A DNA stretch of 64,000 nt, taken from Liolophura sinensis (lineage: Eukaryota > Mollusca > Polyplacophora > Chitonida > Chitonidae). Location of the stretch: positions 12,965,501-13,029,500 of the forward strand of contig NC_088303.1 in assembly GCF_032854445.1 (NCBI RefSeq), given 5' to 3'. Below, piece after piece: positions 21,980-34,585 of this stretch (the first letter of the stretch is position 1; every line of letters begins with the position of its first letter). A model generated the notes under the pieces. That model had not been told where the DNA came from and did no database searches. It saw only the letters and a program-made list of their open reading frames with translations. The translations under genes and the position numbers were made by a program.

Positions 21980-23524
21980 TCACCTTGCGTCTGTTTAAAT
22001 CCCTGAAATAAACTTTATGTATTATTCTGTATTCTATATTCTGGATCTAGATAGATCAGTCCCAACGGAACCATGTACCAATATTATATTTATTTCACAG
22101 CCTTTTCTTTATACCGGTTTTTTGTCTGGGGTTTTCAAGAACAGCAGTATTTTACAGTTTAATCACTGTTATTATTTAATGCATTGATGACTCGTCAACT
22201 TCTGTCCCCTAGTTACAAGGCTTTGTTACTATATGAACACAAATGCCCACACAGGAACTGCTGTATCGTATTTCATGAAAAGAACTGTTCCGCTAGAGGT
22301 TTCTCCGGACACCCCGGTTTCCACCGTCTATAAGCATGACCCCCTCTAGGCCTTGTAACTGACAAATCTTGCGGCTGAGGTTTAGACGCCCGTAGGGTAA
22401 TATACGCCTTGATGTTGCTGTTACGGGAATCGGCGGAAAGTGGATGTGAGCATGAAACCTGACTAATCAACACCTGACCTAAACTACGCATCGGGGAGAA
22501 TGGCGCTGGTTGAGACATTGTTAGAAGCCCTTTAGACCACATAATAAACACCAGTTCATAAAGCCTTTGTCTGTGCTGCACATGCCCTGTCGTAGGACAC
22601 AGCACGTGGATGATTGAGTGATGAGGAAATCCGCAGTGGGATTGAAGCTGTTGGAGTAAAAACTTTGAAATTTGAAATCTTTAGTAACGTTCAGCTGTTT
22701 TTTATTTTTTGTTACAAATTTTACTCTTGGGAAAACTCCAAATTGCTGGTGTTGGTTTGAGTGTACATTTCAGACACAAAGCTGTGTGTTTAACTAATGT
22801 ATTTATCGGTTTCCGTCACGACGCTGACTTCGATCTGGCTGCATACTCCATACAGCGCCTGCACTCTCTCAACACTCGCTTTACATCACTTCCACCACTA
22901 GCATGTATTGTACACAAATCTTGAACAACGCCGATGTCACTGGGGTTACGGTGATGAGGAAGGAAGTGATCAATGGAAGAAATCATTAAAACTCTGTCTT
23001 AACTTTTGCTTGTAATGATACAAACACACACACTCTATTTGTCAAAAGTATCAACAAGATGTGTCTAACCAACACTTGAGTCAGTTATGGAGGTGAATAC
23101 TGATTAAATAATTCCGCAGGAAGACACAGTTGATGAGGCTAAGCCTTAACAAGCCTACGTGCTTCTCACAGGCTTCGAAGGTCAAGCTTGTCTCGTGGTG
23201 GCAGTGATGTAAAGCGAGAGTATAGAGCGGCACATGCGCTGTGAGGAGTATGTTCTGGCTGCATTTGTGATAAGCTGTAACAACGTGGATCGCGTGAGTG
23301 ACGTAGGTTGTAACTACTTTCCGAATTTGCCCTTACACTTGCTTAGTCTGTATTATTAAGTTACGGCATTTATTCCAGTTTTTGTCCTTCATAAAACCCA
23401 CCAGCAAGGGCTTTACTGTTGAAAAAAACAAAACAAAAAAACCACTTGAATCGATAAAAGAATACCTCTTATTTGGCATTTGCATAGATGACATGGTATT
23501 TTCCATAGATAAGCCATTATATTT
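21980..23524. other. No gene recognised
   Basis: Mixed-composition spacer with short ORFs only. No splice-supported exon or repeat was identified. Confidence 0.5.
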
Positions 23525-23662
23525 ACTTATCTGAACAGTGTTTTACGCCATACTAAAGAATATTTCACTTATACGACGGCGGCCAGCACTATGGTGGGAG
23601 GAAATCGGGCAGTGCCCGGGAGAAACTCACAACAATCCGCAGGTTGCTGGAAGACCGACTAA
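23525..23662 (-). mobile_element. SINE family 1, minus orientation, partial
   Basis: GTTTTACGCCATACTAAAG, GAATATTTCACTTATACGAC, GGCCAGCACTATGGTGGGAG and CAATCCGCAGGTTGCTGG are present. The tail and tRNA head are missing. Confidence 0.85.
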
Positions 23663-23807
23663 TATTACAAAGTATAACTGTGAGACCGAGTAAAACGTCA
23701 TTTTCCATGAAGAGGCTATTGCTGACCATCTTTGAAAAAAACCCAAATGTATCTTTGTTATTGTTTTATATCCTTGCCGTTTTACGTCGTACGTTATTCC
23801 ATGTATT

Positions 23808-23868
23808 TTATTTATTTATTTAATTAATTAATTGGTCTTTAACACTGTACTCAAGAATATTTACATGT
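23808..23868 (-). mobile_element. SINE family 1, tail fragment, minus orientation
   Basis: A (TTTA)n run followed by TTGGTCTTTAACACTGTACT and CAAGAATATTT matches only the 3' end of the family. Confidence 0.6.
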
Positions 23869-25335
23869 GTTTTAAAATAGCCTGGCTCAAACAATTACGT
23901 ATGGCCGTCGTGCAAGTTATCGCTCAAAACATAGTTTGTTAAATTTATAACGCCAGGTCGCTTTGGAACCTTTTCAAAAGTTAGAATCGTTTTAACACTT
24001 ATATATAGTACAGGTAAGAGTCTGATAATTTCTGAAAGGCAATACTTTCAAAACCATTATGACATCAGATTTAAATCAACGCGTAACAACTACATGTTGG
24101 CCCGGTCTTCCCTACTGCGTTAAACGTCATCATATACAAAAATGACTTCATTAACTACATTTAATTTCAGGCTATACGGATTTGAGAGGCTGTACCTTAC
24201 TTTATGTTAGTGTTACTTTACAACTGTACGAAAACTTCTCAAAGTTATAATTAATACTGTCGATGCGACTGTTCTAGAGGTAATCGGTTTGGACATAATG
24301 CATGCTCGGGTTTGTTTGGGTCAGCTCGGACTAAGTGTGTTTCCACGTGGACAGAGATATGCATGTGTGATTTATGTATGAGACGCTCTAGAGATGGTGT
24401 ACGTCTCCATTCTCCTCGGTGCTCTTGTCTTCACTGTGAAGGTAACATTGTATGCATTGGCCACGTCATCATCAATCGATATGCGGAGAGTGACACAAAC
24501 AGTTTACAGTGGTACAGTTACACGGGACATCTAGCAGAAGTTACTCTGCGTGTGAGGAGGTGATCAGGCCCATAGCTGCAGTGCAGTGCCGAGGTGATAC
24601 GCACAAAGCGAACTCAGACATACACGTACATTCCGGAGTGATCAGTGAAGTTTGAGCCAGCGACGGAGCCGACCTATAGATGCGGGCGGGTTAGCCCTAC
24701 TGGTCGGCTGATTGTGCCACGGTACAAATGACAGATTGCCTGACTGCCACTGCAATGGATAACAAGATGAAACAAACATATCTCTGTCCCCAATGAGCAC
24801 AGCGAATTGTAACACAGCGTTAGCTGGTAGGCAGTGACCACGTGTTGGATGTGTGCAGACCTGTGCCGATGAAAGGTAGGGGCCCAAGCACTGCATAGTG
24901 TTGTTGTTGACTAGTACTATTCACGGCTGTCAGATCAGTGACTACATGTATATGGGCTATGCATAATTGTATGTACAGTATTTGCGACACTTAGCGCTAT
25001 ATTGGAGTTATTAATAGGCATAAAGCTACAGAGCCTTACATGAAGAGATACGATCACCAGGCGTGGGTTATCTGTGAAACAGCTGGATAATGACGTATCA
25101 TCTGACTCTGTTGGGGACCACACCTCACTCAACCTTGTACTAAAATATGAACATAAATACTAAAACCAGAGCAGCGAGAACAGTGATAGTATTTCATGTA
25201 GTCACACGTTACTGGCAAAATACAGTCTCTTGTCATCAATTTACGTTGTACCTCGGGGTTATTTTAACTGCTCTGTAATTATTTAAATGGGGTTTCAACT
25301 TACACGCCCCCTATAGCCTCATGACTTAAAGGGGA
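23869..25335. other. No gene recognised
   Basis: Spacer with short ORFs on both strands, none with recognisable domains or paired splice sites. Confidence 0.5.
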
Positions 25336-25339
25336 AGAA

Positions 25340-25770
25340 AACATAAACATGTTGCCAGAATCAGATGAAAGAGTGTGAAAACTTATTTGCAAATATGGTA
25401 AATAACATTTTTTCCGATTTTTTTTCTTTTAGGGGAAAAGGGTATTTAAAAATATTTTTGTATGGTGGGTATTTCGAACCACCCCTTGGTTTATATGGTA
25501 TGTGCATAATAATGTTTCAGATAAGGATGTGGTGAATATCTAATAAATTAATCCGAATGTAAATGTGTTGTTTAGGTCCAAACACATGCATTTAATCAGA
25601 ATTGTGATAATACTTATGGATATATTAAGAATGTAAATATAATCAAAATTCAGGTTGAACACATTTATAGGCTGAAAAAAAAAATTTCTAGTGCCAATAT
25701 ATTTATTAAACATGTGTAACAGCATCATTTATAAAATTATGACGCAAAGACAACTTCAGACCTGTTTACC
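25340..25770 (+). repeat. Dispersed repeat family 3 (TATGGTGGGTATTT family), copy 1
   Basis: The head (CAGATGAAAGAGTGTGAAAA), the core (TTTTTGTATGGTGGGTATTT then CGAACCACCCC) and the A+T-rich interior with TAAGGATGTGGTG match the copy at 46090-46590. The element is A+T-rich and noncoding. It forms an inverted pair with copy 2 at 26560-26700. Confidence 0.7.
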
Positions 25771-26555
25771 TTTACGAATTTAGCGTAATTATTACAATTT
25801 ATGGCTGTCTTTTACACCACTATGCCGCTGTCGCGTGTTATACGAATTATTTGTTTTGTTTAGTACGAATAAAACAGTGCATTCAAATAATAACAAAAAT
25901 AATATGAACTTCGTGTATGAAGTCATGTTATTAACCTGTGCCAGTTCGAATGTTCAGCATTTAATGTAAGTTGGGAATTTCTTGGAATGGTTGAACAAAT
26001 ATTGAATAGACTTTAGACCCACGAGTAATGAAAAAAGACGACCGAGGGAACGACTCGGCTGGGGAGACAACTCCTGATTATGGTCATGTCAAAGTTTTTT
26101 CCCTTCAGCGGATGCATTCTCCTTTCTGTAGCAGCTCTTTGACAACACATTTTAATAGTATTGAAGCATGGATAATCCCACATAGCGCAGAGTGTCATGC
26201 AGATTTTGCCGCGAATTTCCGTGCTGAAAAGTTGATCAGTATGTCGACACGCGCACATCAAATTGCATCGGAAGATGAAGCCCAAACTCAAGCCGAAGCC
26301 CCTCGAAAGAAGTATAAGAAAACAGGCAACCCAACAAAACAAAATTTCGGAGGACATAGACGAACATATGGCCGTGTCTCAAACCATCGATGAAAGGGCC
26401 CGGAATCATTCATTTGCTGTCGGTTGTGCTCCAAGGGTTTTAGCTGTGCTCGCGGGGGTCAAAATGACTGCAAATAGCACATAAATTCGTTATACCACAG
26501 AGAAATCGTTTCATGTGTGGCCTCTTCAAACTGTATGACAAAATATGATGAATTT
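25771..26555. other. Segment between inverted family-3 repeats, with overlapping ORFs
   Basis: This segment separates two inverted copies of repeat family 3. From about 26013 to 26470 it is richer in G+C and open in three frames: plus 26028-26393 (121 codons), plus 26263-26484 and minus 26013-26357. None matches a family I recognise. It may be captured host or element sequence, or chance. Confidence 0.35.
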
Positions 26556-26559
26556 GTAC

Positions 26560-26700
26560 CAAGAGGTGGTCCCAAATACCCACCATACAAAAATTATTTT
26601 CAAGTGTCATTTTCTCTGTAAAGAAAACGGAAAACAATATTGGAGACCATATTTACAACTAACTTTGCGCACTCTTTCATCTGTACTCTTACATCTGTAC
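26560..26700 (-). repeat. Dispersed repeat family 3, copy 2 (inverted)
   Basis: The plus strand reads AGGTGGTCCCAAATACCCAC, CATACAAAAATTATTTTCAA and CGCACTCTTTCATCTGTAC. This is the reverse complement of the heads at 25366-25490 and 46118-46245. Confidence 0.75.
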
Positions 26701-28196
26701 TTTATGTATTTTTTTATTTTTTTCTCAACCTTTAAACAAAAGTAAGTCAAAACTGAGACTGCCTGCAGTTTCACGGTTTCCAAGCAGCCAACACACGCAG
26801 TGTTTAACTTCTGCTTCAGTACAGAGCAATTTGCGACGTTTGTAACAGCCGTTCAGTAACACAGCGATCCTCTTACTCAATTCAGATACACAGTTCGCTT
26901 TGGGAAAGCACAGACTGTTAACTGGGCAGTTCAGGAGCATGTGGCCTGTACGTCAAGGTTAAAGGAAAGGGCGTAAATTTCTACTTCTGAAATAGGGTGA
27001 TGCCATGTAAACATTTCTAACGAGGAAACTGTTAATCTTAAGACAAATATGATCACATGACAGGGAAAGTACATATCTTGGACTATGATGTGGCGCAAAT
27101 TCTAAATTTCTGGCTTTCATAGTTTTCGAATTACAGGCCACTGAAATGATGTGACCAAAAAATCCTAAAAAAAGTTTTTGGCTATATCTCAAAACGTTAC
27201 ATTATAGATAAATAGCATAGCAGATTCCGAATCCTGAATCTGAATTCCGAAGCTGAAATACACTGGAATGCATCAAAGTAATATTAGTATACAAAACTTT
27301 TTACGACGTCTTATATTCAACCAATGGCGAGTTTCTAAAGTTTTCAACGAACTTTAATCTCTTTTGCAAAATTTGTAATTAGCATTGCTCTAAATGCAGA
27401 TCAACCAAGATAATCCCAAGGCCAATTTCCAAAACGACGTTTAACACAAACCACTAAGGAACTAAGAAAGTATATAAAGTACGAAAATAGGACGGAATTA
27501 TGAAAGAGAAGCAGTCAACAGTTTTCAATTATGTTGGAAGGGCGTAAGTGAGGCTGAGTGAAATCAGTATTCAAACCGTATACTATGGGAATATATAAAT
27601 TGTCGATAATAATATGTGTATCTCAGTTGCGCTTTGATTTTAACTGTTCATGTATCCATCGTGGCGATTTAATTCAACATGATGGATATACAGCCCGTAT
27701 AGCCCGGGGATAAGCGGAATTAGACACAATCATGAAGCCGAGTGCCAGAGTTTCTGGACACTCTGTCCATATTTACTTACAAGACAGTTATACTCATTGT
27801 AAAACTTAAGAAACTTAGAGTAAAGGCATTTGATGGAATAACATTGACACACTAGTTTTTGAAGTAATAACTTGCGACGTTTATTGAAATCCCACAACAC
27901 ACAGGATCGAACAAATACTGCAAGAAGTCTTGTACAAACTTCTTTTTCCTCTGATTAATTGGCGTCTAGCGAACAGTCCGGTAGCGGGAAGGTTAATCAG
28001 CTTCAATTACACATACTTAAAGGTAAGATTAATAAACGATGGCGTAAGTGAATTCTGATTGGTTCAATTCAAACTTTCAGTGCTAGTGGCGTCATTGAGG
28101 TAAAGCAAATGAAGACAGCCGAGCATGCGCGGTAAGGCCTTTAACATGTAGGCCAGAACCTGAGTTTTCATGGACAATTATTTTTGCTGTTGCAGA
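26701..28196. other. Spacer upstream of the TMEM64-like gene
   Basis: No coding exon is recognised. The last 200 bases probably contain the 5' UTR or promoter of the downstream gene. An acceptor-like TTTTTGCTGTTGCAG ends at 28196, which would make 28197 the start of the first coding exon after an upstream noncoding exon. Confidence 0.4.
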
Positions 28197-28302
28197 TCTG
28201 TCAACCAGAAAACTCCCGACGTCATGCAATATACTCGGACAGTCGTCGACCCTGGATGAAGTTTTTCTGTCTCGTGTGACATCACAGCCGGTTTTGTACG
28301 AT

Positions 28303-31300
28303 ATGAGCCATAACAGTGGTGTAGAAGGTGGCGTTCATGTCGGCAAGATTGTCGCTGCCCAGATTCTGGTGGAAGGGGCTGACGTTAAGCTGAGTTCTGA
28401 CGTCATACCTACGTCAGCGGCCAAAGGTCAAGGCACATGCTTAAGTTGTTTCCAGGTGTTCATATCTTCCATGATTATCATCGCGCTGATCTGCTGCACT
28501 CTGGTATTCTGTCGGCAGTACATCAAAGCTGTTCTCACCTGGATGGAGACGCTGGACATGTATTTCAGCTGCACGATTTACCTCCTCTTGTTTCTGCTGG
28601 TATCCTTCCCCATGGTCTGGGGTTATCTCCTCCTGATCGTGTCGGCAGGCTATTTATACGGCCTGGTTTATGGTGTCTGTATTGTGCTGTTCTGTGCTTC
28701 ATGTGGCGTTCTCCTCTCGCACGTGACTCTCAAACGAACCTGCAACAAACGGATATTAGACAAGTTTTATAACGATAAAGTGGCTGCCATTGTCCGAGTC
28801 GTGGAGAGTGATCAGGGATTGAAGGTTGTAACGTTGGCCAGGCTCACGCCGATACCGTTTGGATTACAAAACGCCATATTCGCCGTAAGAGTTCGAAATG
28901 CTATCAACACCGATTTCTTTCATTCGCATGGTATTTTCTGTGGTGATTTTCTGTGCGTACCTTTAATTAGAACTACCATGAAATATTCCTGATGTGACAC
29001 CACTTGCCAGCTGGTGATGTGACACCACTTGCCAGCTGGTGATGTGACACCACATGCTAGCTGGTGATGTGAAACCACGTCAGCTGGCGATGCAACACCA
29101 AATGCCAGCTGTTGGTGTGTCACCACATGCTAGCTGCTGGTTTGACCCCCACATGCTAGCTGCTGGTGCTAACCCACATGTCAGCTGCTGAAGTGACACG
29201 GCATGCCAGCTGCTGGTGTGACACCACTTGTCAGCTGCTGGTGTGACACCACATGTCAGCTGCTGGTGTGACACCACATGTCAGCTGCTGGTTTGACACC
29301 ACATGTCAGAGACTGGTGTGACACCACATGTCAACTGCTGGTGTGACGCCACATGTCAGCTGCTGGTGTGAGATCATATGTCAGCTGCTGGTGTAACACC
29401 ACATGTCAGCTGCTGTTTTGACACCACATGCCAGGGACTAGTGTGACACCACATGTCACCTACTGGTGTGACACCTCATGCCAGCTGCTGGTGTGACCCC
29501 ACATGTCAGCTGCTGAGGTGACACTGCATGCCAGCTGCTTGTGTGACACCATATGTCAGCTGCTGGTGTGAAACCACATGTCAGCTGCTGGTGTGACACC
29601 ACATGTCAGCTGCTGGTGTGAGATCATATGTCAGCTGCTGGTGTAACACCACATGTCAGCTGCTGGTTTGACACCACATGTCAGGGACTGGTGTGACACC
29701 ACATGTCACCTACTGGTGTTACACCTCATGACAGGTACTGGTGTGACATCACATGTCAGCTACTGGTGTGACATCTCATGACAGGTACTGGTGTGACACC
29801 ACTTTTCAGCTGCTGCTTAACCAGACATACTGATGTGACACCACATGCCAGCTGCCGGTGAGACACCACTTGTCAGCTGCTTGTGTGACACCACATGCCA
29901 GCTGCTGGTGTGACACCACATGTCATCTGCTGGTGATAGACCACATGTTAGCTCCTGATGTGACACTGCTTGTCAGCTGCTGGTGTGATGCCACATTTCA
30001 GCTGCTGATGTGACACCACTTGTCAGCAGCTGGTGTTACACCACTTGTCAGCTGCTGGTATCGTCTCATATGTCACCTGCTGATATCAAACCGTGCGTTA
30101 GCTGCTGGTGTGACACCTCATGACGGTTACTGGTGTGACACCACATGTTAGCTGCTGGTGTGACACCACATGTGAGCTGCTGGTGTTACACTACTTGTCA
30201 GCAGCTGGTGTGACACCACTTGTCAGCTGCTAGTGTGATACCACTTTTCAGTTGCTGATGTTTTAATCCTTCGTCACCTTTTTAGTTTAATCAGCATTGA
30301 GGGAATGGATTTTCAGGTAGTCAATGTGTGACAAAGGAATTATTATCACCTGTCCATCCAGCACTTTTGCCATTCTCTCTGCAGATGACCAATGTCCATC
30401 GTGTTAAGTACTGCCTTGCTTCCAGTGTGGGCCTCGTCCCCATGGTTGTTCTAAACTGTTACTTAGGCTCCACTCTGCGCTCCATGAGGGACGTCTTCTC
30501 AGACGGCGAGGAAACATCAACAGCCTATCTTGTATTCGCCGTTCAGGTTAGTGAATTGCCTCCCCTGACGGCTTTTACATTATCTGACCGCTTAAAGAAA
30601 AATACCTCGAAAAATCGAAGTAGGCATTACGAAATAGACCACTTAAAACTAAATAAATATACTTTCATTTATTTTTTTTTTTAGATTTTTGTGAAAAGAG
30701 TTAAAAGCGCTCAAACATTTGAACTCTGACGTCACAAGAAGTGTATCTTAACTCTAATCATGACACTAATTGTTGGAATAACTCTTTTTACCCACGTACG
30801 TGGGAAGGTATATTCTTGAGTGTGGCCAAAAACGCCAATGAGATAAATAAAATAAATAAATCTTTTTACCCATGAATAAAAGATTTCTGAAATAATGTTC
30901 CCCAAATCCCTTCCCTCTGGAAAACCTCAGGAAAAAAGGCGATGTGATGTAGCAGTTCCTAGATACCGTCAGTATGGCTTATAAAGCCCACCTTAGTATA
31001 GTATAAAAATAAATGAAAGTGTTTTTACGCTTTCAGTTGACTGTAATGAACCTTACCCCATATTTTAACTTTCTTTTACTTCAATTGTGGATGTTAAAAG
31101 AAAAGACAATACTAGACGAAATGTATATATGTATCAATCAAGTATCCCAAGGGAATTTCGAAAAGCATATTAACTTTTTGTCGTTGTGATGTTGCATAAC
31201 TCAGATATCACAATTCAAAGTATGCAAAATCGCGCAGATTAAAAATTTGAACCTGAGGACACAGCTGGGTTTTCTTACCTTGCCTGAACCCTGTTGTGCC

Positions 31301-32385
31301 TGTTAATCAGATTTGCGTGGGGTATGAGAGATGCAGAATGTTTTTAGTAACTCTAACATGTCACATCCAATGGCTTCGTAATAATTCTTTATTACAAGTT
31401 TTATCGAGATAAACAGCGGTAGTTATGAAAAAAAGGATGTATGATAATCTTTTCGGCTACTTCTAATATTGTTAAACTATTACTTCATAAAAGTAGGGTC
31501 AAATCCGACGCTAAAGTGCATGTTGGTCGCGTGGTTAGGCCATGTGGTGAAGGTCACGTGTGTCGGGTTTTATTATTATATGATCTAGTAATAGTGTGAA
31601 AAAGTGTAGTATTTCAGATGTCAGATCGTTATTTGTGCCATTGGTCCCTAGCGGGAAGATTTGAAAATAACGTAACTAGTATGTGATATGACCGAGGTGC
31701 CTCTCACCAATGTGGCTGCTGTGAGTTCAAGTTCAGCTCCTGGTGGCTTTTTCTCCAGCTGCAGGACGGTCTTTCAGCAACGTGTAGATGGTCGTGGCTT
31801 TCACCCGGGCTGGCTACCGGTCGTATAAGTGAAATATTCTTGAGTATGGCGTAAACCACTAATCAAATAAGTAAATATATGACATAATGTTAGGGTTTTG
31901 TGAAGGGTATAGTACCAATGTTCAGTAGGTAAAATGTACATCTAGTTTACCAAATCTTGACGTGGGAACTGCCTGACATACATCCATTTATTCTTTGCAT
32001 ATATAACTTGCTACATGACGCCTATTAAACAGCATTTCTACCACTTGTTTGAGGGCACATAAATAGAAGAACCGACATACTATTTAGTCTTGAATGTGGA
32101 AGGCATTGCTGTGTCATGGTTTATATTGGTGAACCTCAACTAAAACAGGAGGGAGCTGTCAGCTATCTTCACAGTCAAATATCAAGCCGGGTGCTGAACG
32201 GTAAGTTCACATACTTGCTTTGTTTGTATTTGCAGATTGTTTTGACGGTAGTTTTCATGATATTTGTTATCCGCAAAGCTCGACAAGAACTTGCCAAAGC
32301 TGTGGACAACGTCAACACCTCTCCTTCGCCAGGGAAACCAGCTACAGGCTCCTCAGCGCATGCGTCATTCCAGATGAATGCTTAA
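28303..32385 (+). CDS. TMEM64: TMEM64-like DedA/TVP38-family membrane protein
   Basis: Three coding exons: 28303-28884, 30385-30546 and 32236-32385, all joined in phase 0 with GT/AG ends (donors GTAAGA and GTTAGT). They give 297 residues from the ATG at 28303; vertebrate TMEM64 is about 380, so the N-terminus is shorter. Hydrophobic segments lie at about residues 52-70, 90-110 and 111-140. The family motif RLTPIPFG is at 180-187, followed across the junction by SSVGLVPMVVLNCYLGSTLR. A last membrane segment (IVLTVVFMIFVI) precedes a short polar tail ending at the stop at 32383. TMEM64 is a multi-pass endomembrane protein of the DedA/SNARE-associated domain family; in vertebrates it has been linked to SERCA2 calcium regulation and Wnt signalling. 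The frame stays open upstream of the ATG to 28276 but without another ATG. Intron 1 carries a 1.3-kb minisatellite and intron 2 carries SINE pieces. Confidence 0.88.
28985..30265. repeat. Minisatellite, 25 bp unit, in TMEM64 intron 1
   Basis: About 50 copies of TGTCAGCTGCTGGTGTGACA plus CCACA, with ATGCCAGCTG and GAAGTGACACGG variants. A block of roughly 330 bp (from AAGTGACACGGCATGCC near 29190) recurs near 29516, showing higher-order duplication. The array starts 100 bases after the exon 1 donor and ends about 120 bases before the exon 2 acceptor, so it fills most of the intron. Confidence 0.95.
30790..30861 (+). mobile_element. SINE family 1, internally deleted fragment
   Basis: CCCACGTACGTGGGAAGG is joined directly to TATTCTTGAGTGTGGC and a (AAAT)n tail; the central body is missing. 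It lies in TMEM64 intron 2. Confidence 0.7.
31686..31880 (+). mobile_element. SINE family 1 in TMEM64 intron 2
   Basis: GCCTCTCACCAATGTGGCTG, GAGTTCAAGTTCAGCTCC and GTATAAGTGAAATATTCTTG with an ACTAATCAAATAAGTAAAT tail are present. The A box is lost and a central deletion is visible. Confidence 0.85.
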
Positions 32386-33065
32386 GACGTATAGATGCTG
32401 TGTAGTAATTTACGTATAGTTTACAGCGGGAAACAATATAACTTATAAATACTGGTTTATCGGGTATTTTTGACCGTATTATTTTCTGTGTCTTTCATGT
32501 TTTGTAACTGGGCAGACAATGTGCTGACTTTACTCACTCATAGGATGCTGAATTTAAGTGCGTTCTTCCATTTTGACGAGATACTGGGAGTATTATTAGA
32601 GCGGATACACTTTTTTTTATTGATTTGATTGTGTTTTGTTATTGATTATGTATTAATATGTATTGTTTCTGAATCTGGACGTGTTCAATTGATATATGTT
32701 GCGATAGATTTTACCTTTTTAACTGTTTGATTAGGTTTGGTGTTAATTATGTTGTTCCCGATTTTAGATACCCTCGTCTAGTATCTGATGAGTTTTGTGC
32801 ATACAGTCAGGATAAGTGTAAAAACATGGCAGTGATTTAGGAAATTAATAACAGTTAGATTTGTGGGAGGAAATGACGAAGAATTCCAATGCTGAAGTCT
32901 TGCACTCTTTTTTTCACGCTGATGTATCCAAGGGAATGCATCCCGATTTAGCCTGCGAAAACGTTTGTTGTTTCAGTTATGTCCCTTGGTTCTGGCTGAT
33001 TTTTTTTACCTGTTATTGATAGAAGTGTTAAAAGAGATATATAACAGGAATCCAGCTAAGTTCAC
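32386..33065. other. TMEM64 3' flank
   Basis: A+T-rich sequence after the TMEM64 stop, probably its 3' UTR. I see no canonical AATAAA in the first several hundred bases. No other gene is seen. Confidence 0.45.
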
Positions 33066-33069
33066 CCTT

Positions 33070-33335
33070 CAACAGCCATGTTAACCACAACATGCCCTTT
33101 AACCACAACAGACCAGTTAACCACATCAGACTTGTTAACCACAACCTCAACAGACATGTTAGCCACAACAGACATGTTAACCATAACAGACCTGTTTACC
33201 TCAACCACAACAGACATGTTAACCACATTAGGCATGTTAACCACAACAGACGTGTTAACCTCATAAGACCCGTTAACCACAACAGAGGTGTTAACCACAT
33301 CCACAACAGACATATTAACAGACATGTTAAAAGCG
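33070..33335. repeat. Minisatellite, 18 bp unit
   Basis: About 14 copies of GTTAACCACAACAGACAT and variants. The six-codon unit keeps several frames open on both strands without meaning. Confidence 0.9.
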
Positions 33336-33750
33336 CAGTGGCACAGTGATCTTAGAACGCCAATAGCTAACTGTCTAATTTATTTATTGTCTTAAGCGTA
33401 TGTTATGAATAGCAAGTCACAAGATGGCGACTGTACTGTACACGGGTTAGGTAATAAAACTACTCTTCCACTGGCCACGACTATTTTCGAAAGTCGGGAC
33501 TGTACTCCTAATGGGATCTTTTTAATCGTCCTGGTTATGTCTTGGCATGGCGTTGAGTAGGTAATATTGTTATGTGGTCAGTAAGATTTCAAGACTGTTT
33601 TGAACAGTTTTGAACGTGTTCAAAACTCTCGTGAATCTCAGCCACGAATTGACAGTCGTGATTTTGTCTTGCTTGTGTCGTAATTGAATAGTGCAGTTAT
33701 CTTGATTCGGTCGCAAAGATAGGCGTTTGATCTCGGTTTGTCGTCATATG

Positions 33751-34075
33751 TCATGTTATGTCGTGACAATTTTTTGGCTCAATAGGCTGCCGGCGTCTAG
33801 CGCGACCGAGGAGGTCCTGGAACAAGTCGTAGTTCATGCGCTGGAAGTTCCGGAAGCCTGATCTGTACTCTAGGGCTAGCCCTGTCATCACCTTCGAGTA
33901 CTGGTCATAATCTGGGCTTCAGCAATTTCAGAAGCCATGCTATCACCCAGGACCTCCTACAGTGCCTACCCAGCTGTGCTGCCTCCTTACCCCTCCGCTG
34001 CTGCTTCACAGCACTGTAACACCTGCAGCAGCACTGCAGACAGACAACCAGATCCTCCACCGTCCTGAGAGACAT
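33751..34075 (-). pseudogene. PIF/Harbinger-type nuclease, N-terminal fragment with frameshift
   Basis: On the minus strand an ATG at 34075 opens 56 codons, with a Cys/Arg-rich start and then RRSWVIAWLLK, ending at a TGA at 33905. The neighbouring frame then continues DYDQYSKVMTGLALEY and FRNFQRMNYDLFQDLLGRA before stopping at 33751. The pattern W..W(L/I), QY..LM..L, FRNF.RM....F..LL is the N-terminal region of animal PIF/Harbinger (HARBI1-like) nucleases. A one-base shift near 33905-33915 separates the two halves. The DDE catalytic region is absent downstream, so this is a broken fragment and not an active transposase. G+C content is higher than in its neighbours. Confidence 0.55.
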
Positions 34076-34585
34076 CTTTAAATTCCATGATGTCGAGCCA
34101 AACAGACAATGTGATGGTGACGACGGAAATGCACCAAAAACTCCCGGTTATGTCCTGAAACATTCTTGAAAACTCTTGTTCTGTCGTGAAAGTTTGTTCC
34201 CCGAGTGACCAAGATGGACTTCAACACCTGGGTCGCGAGCACTCGGGATGGTCGTAAACGGTCTGGAATAGAGTCGTGGCCAAGGAGTGAGGGACTTTGT
34301 ACTGACGCTATGTGTATAAGAACACCATTGTAGAAGGTGGAATCTCCTAACTTTTGCCTTAAGTCCATTTATGTATTGAAATATAGCGTATCTCCTGTCT
34401 TTTTGTGTCTTGTACTGCATGAGCTGAGCTTTGTTTGATATTGCCTTTCTTTTTCAGTGATCAGTAAGTAATATTAGACGTTTATGAAGCAAAATTAATT
34501 ATGCATCAACCCAAAACACAATGCAACATTCTGACTTATGCAGCGCCCTCTGTTGTCGAAATCTTACTCACGAGGAATTATATGT
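34076..34585. other. No gene recognised
   Basis: Flank of the Harbinger fragment. A 96-codon minus-strand ORF (34078-34368) has no recognisable domain, though it could be decayed element sequence. Confidence 0.4.

Noticed and set aside
28985..30265. CRISPR-like direct repeats
   Set aside because: Units are contiguous and equally variable along their length; there are no unique spacers and the context is an animal intron.
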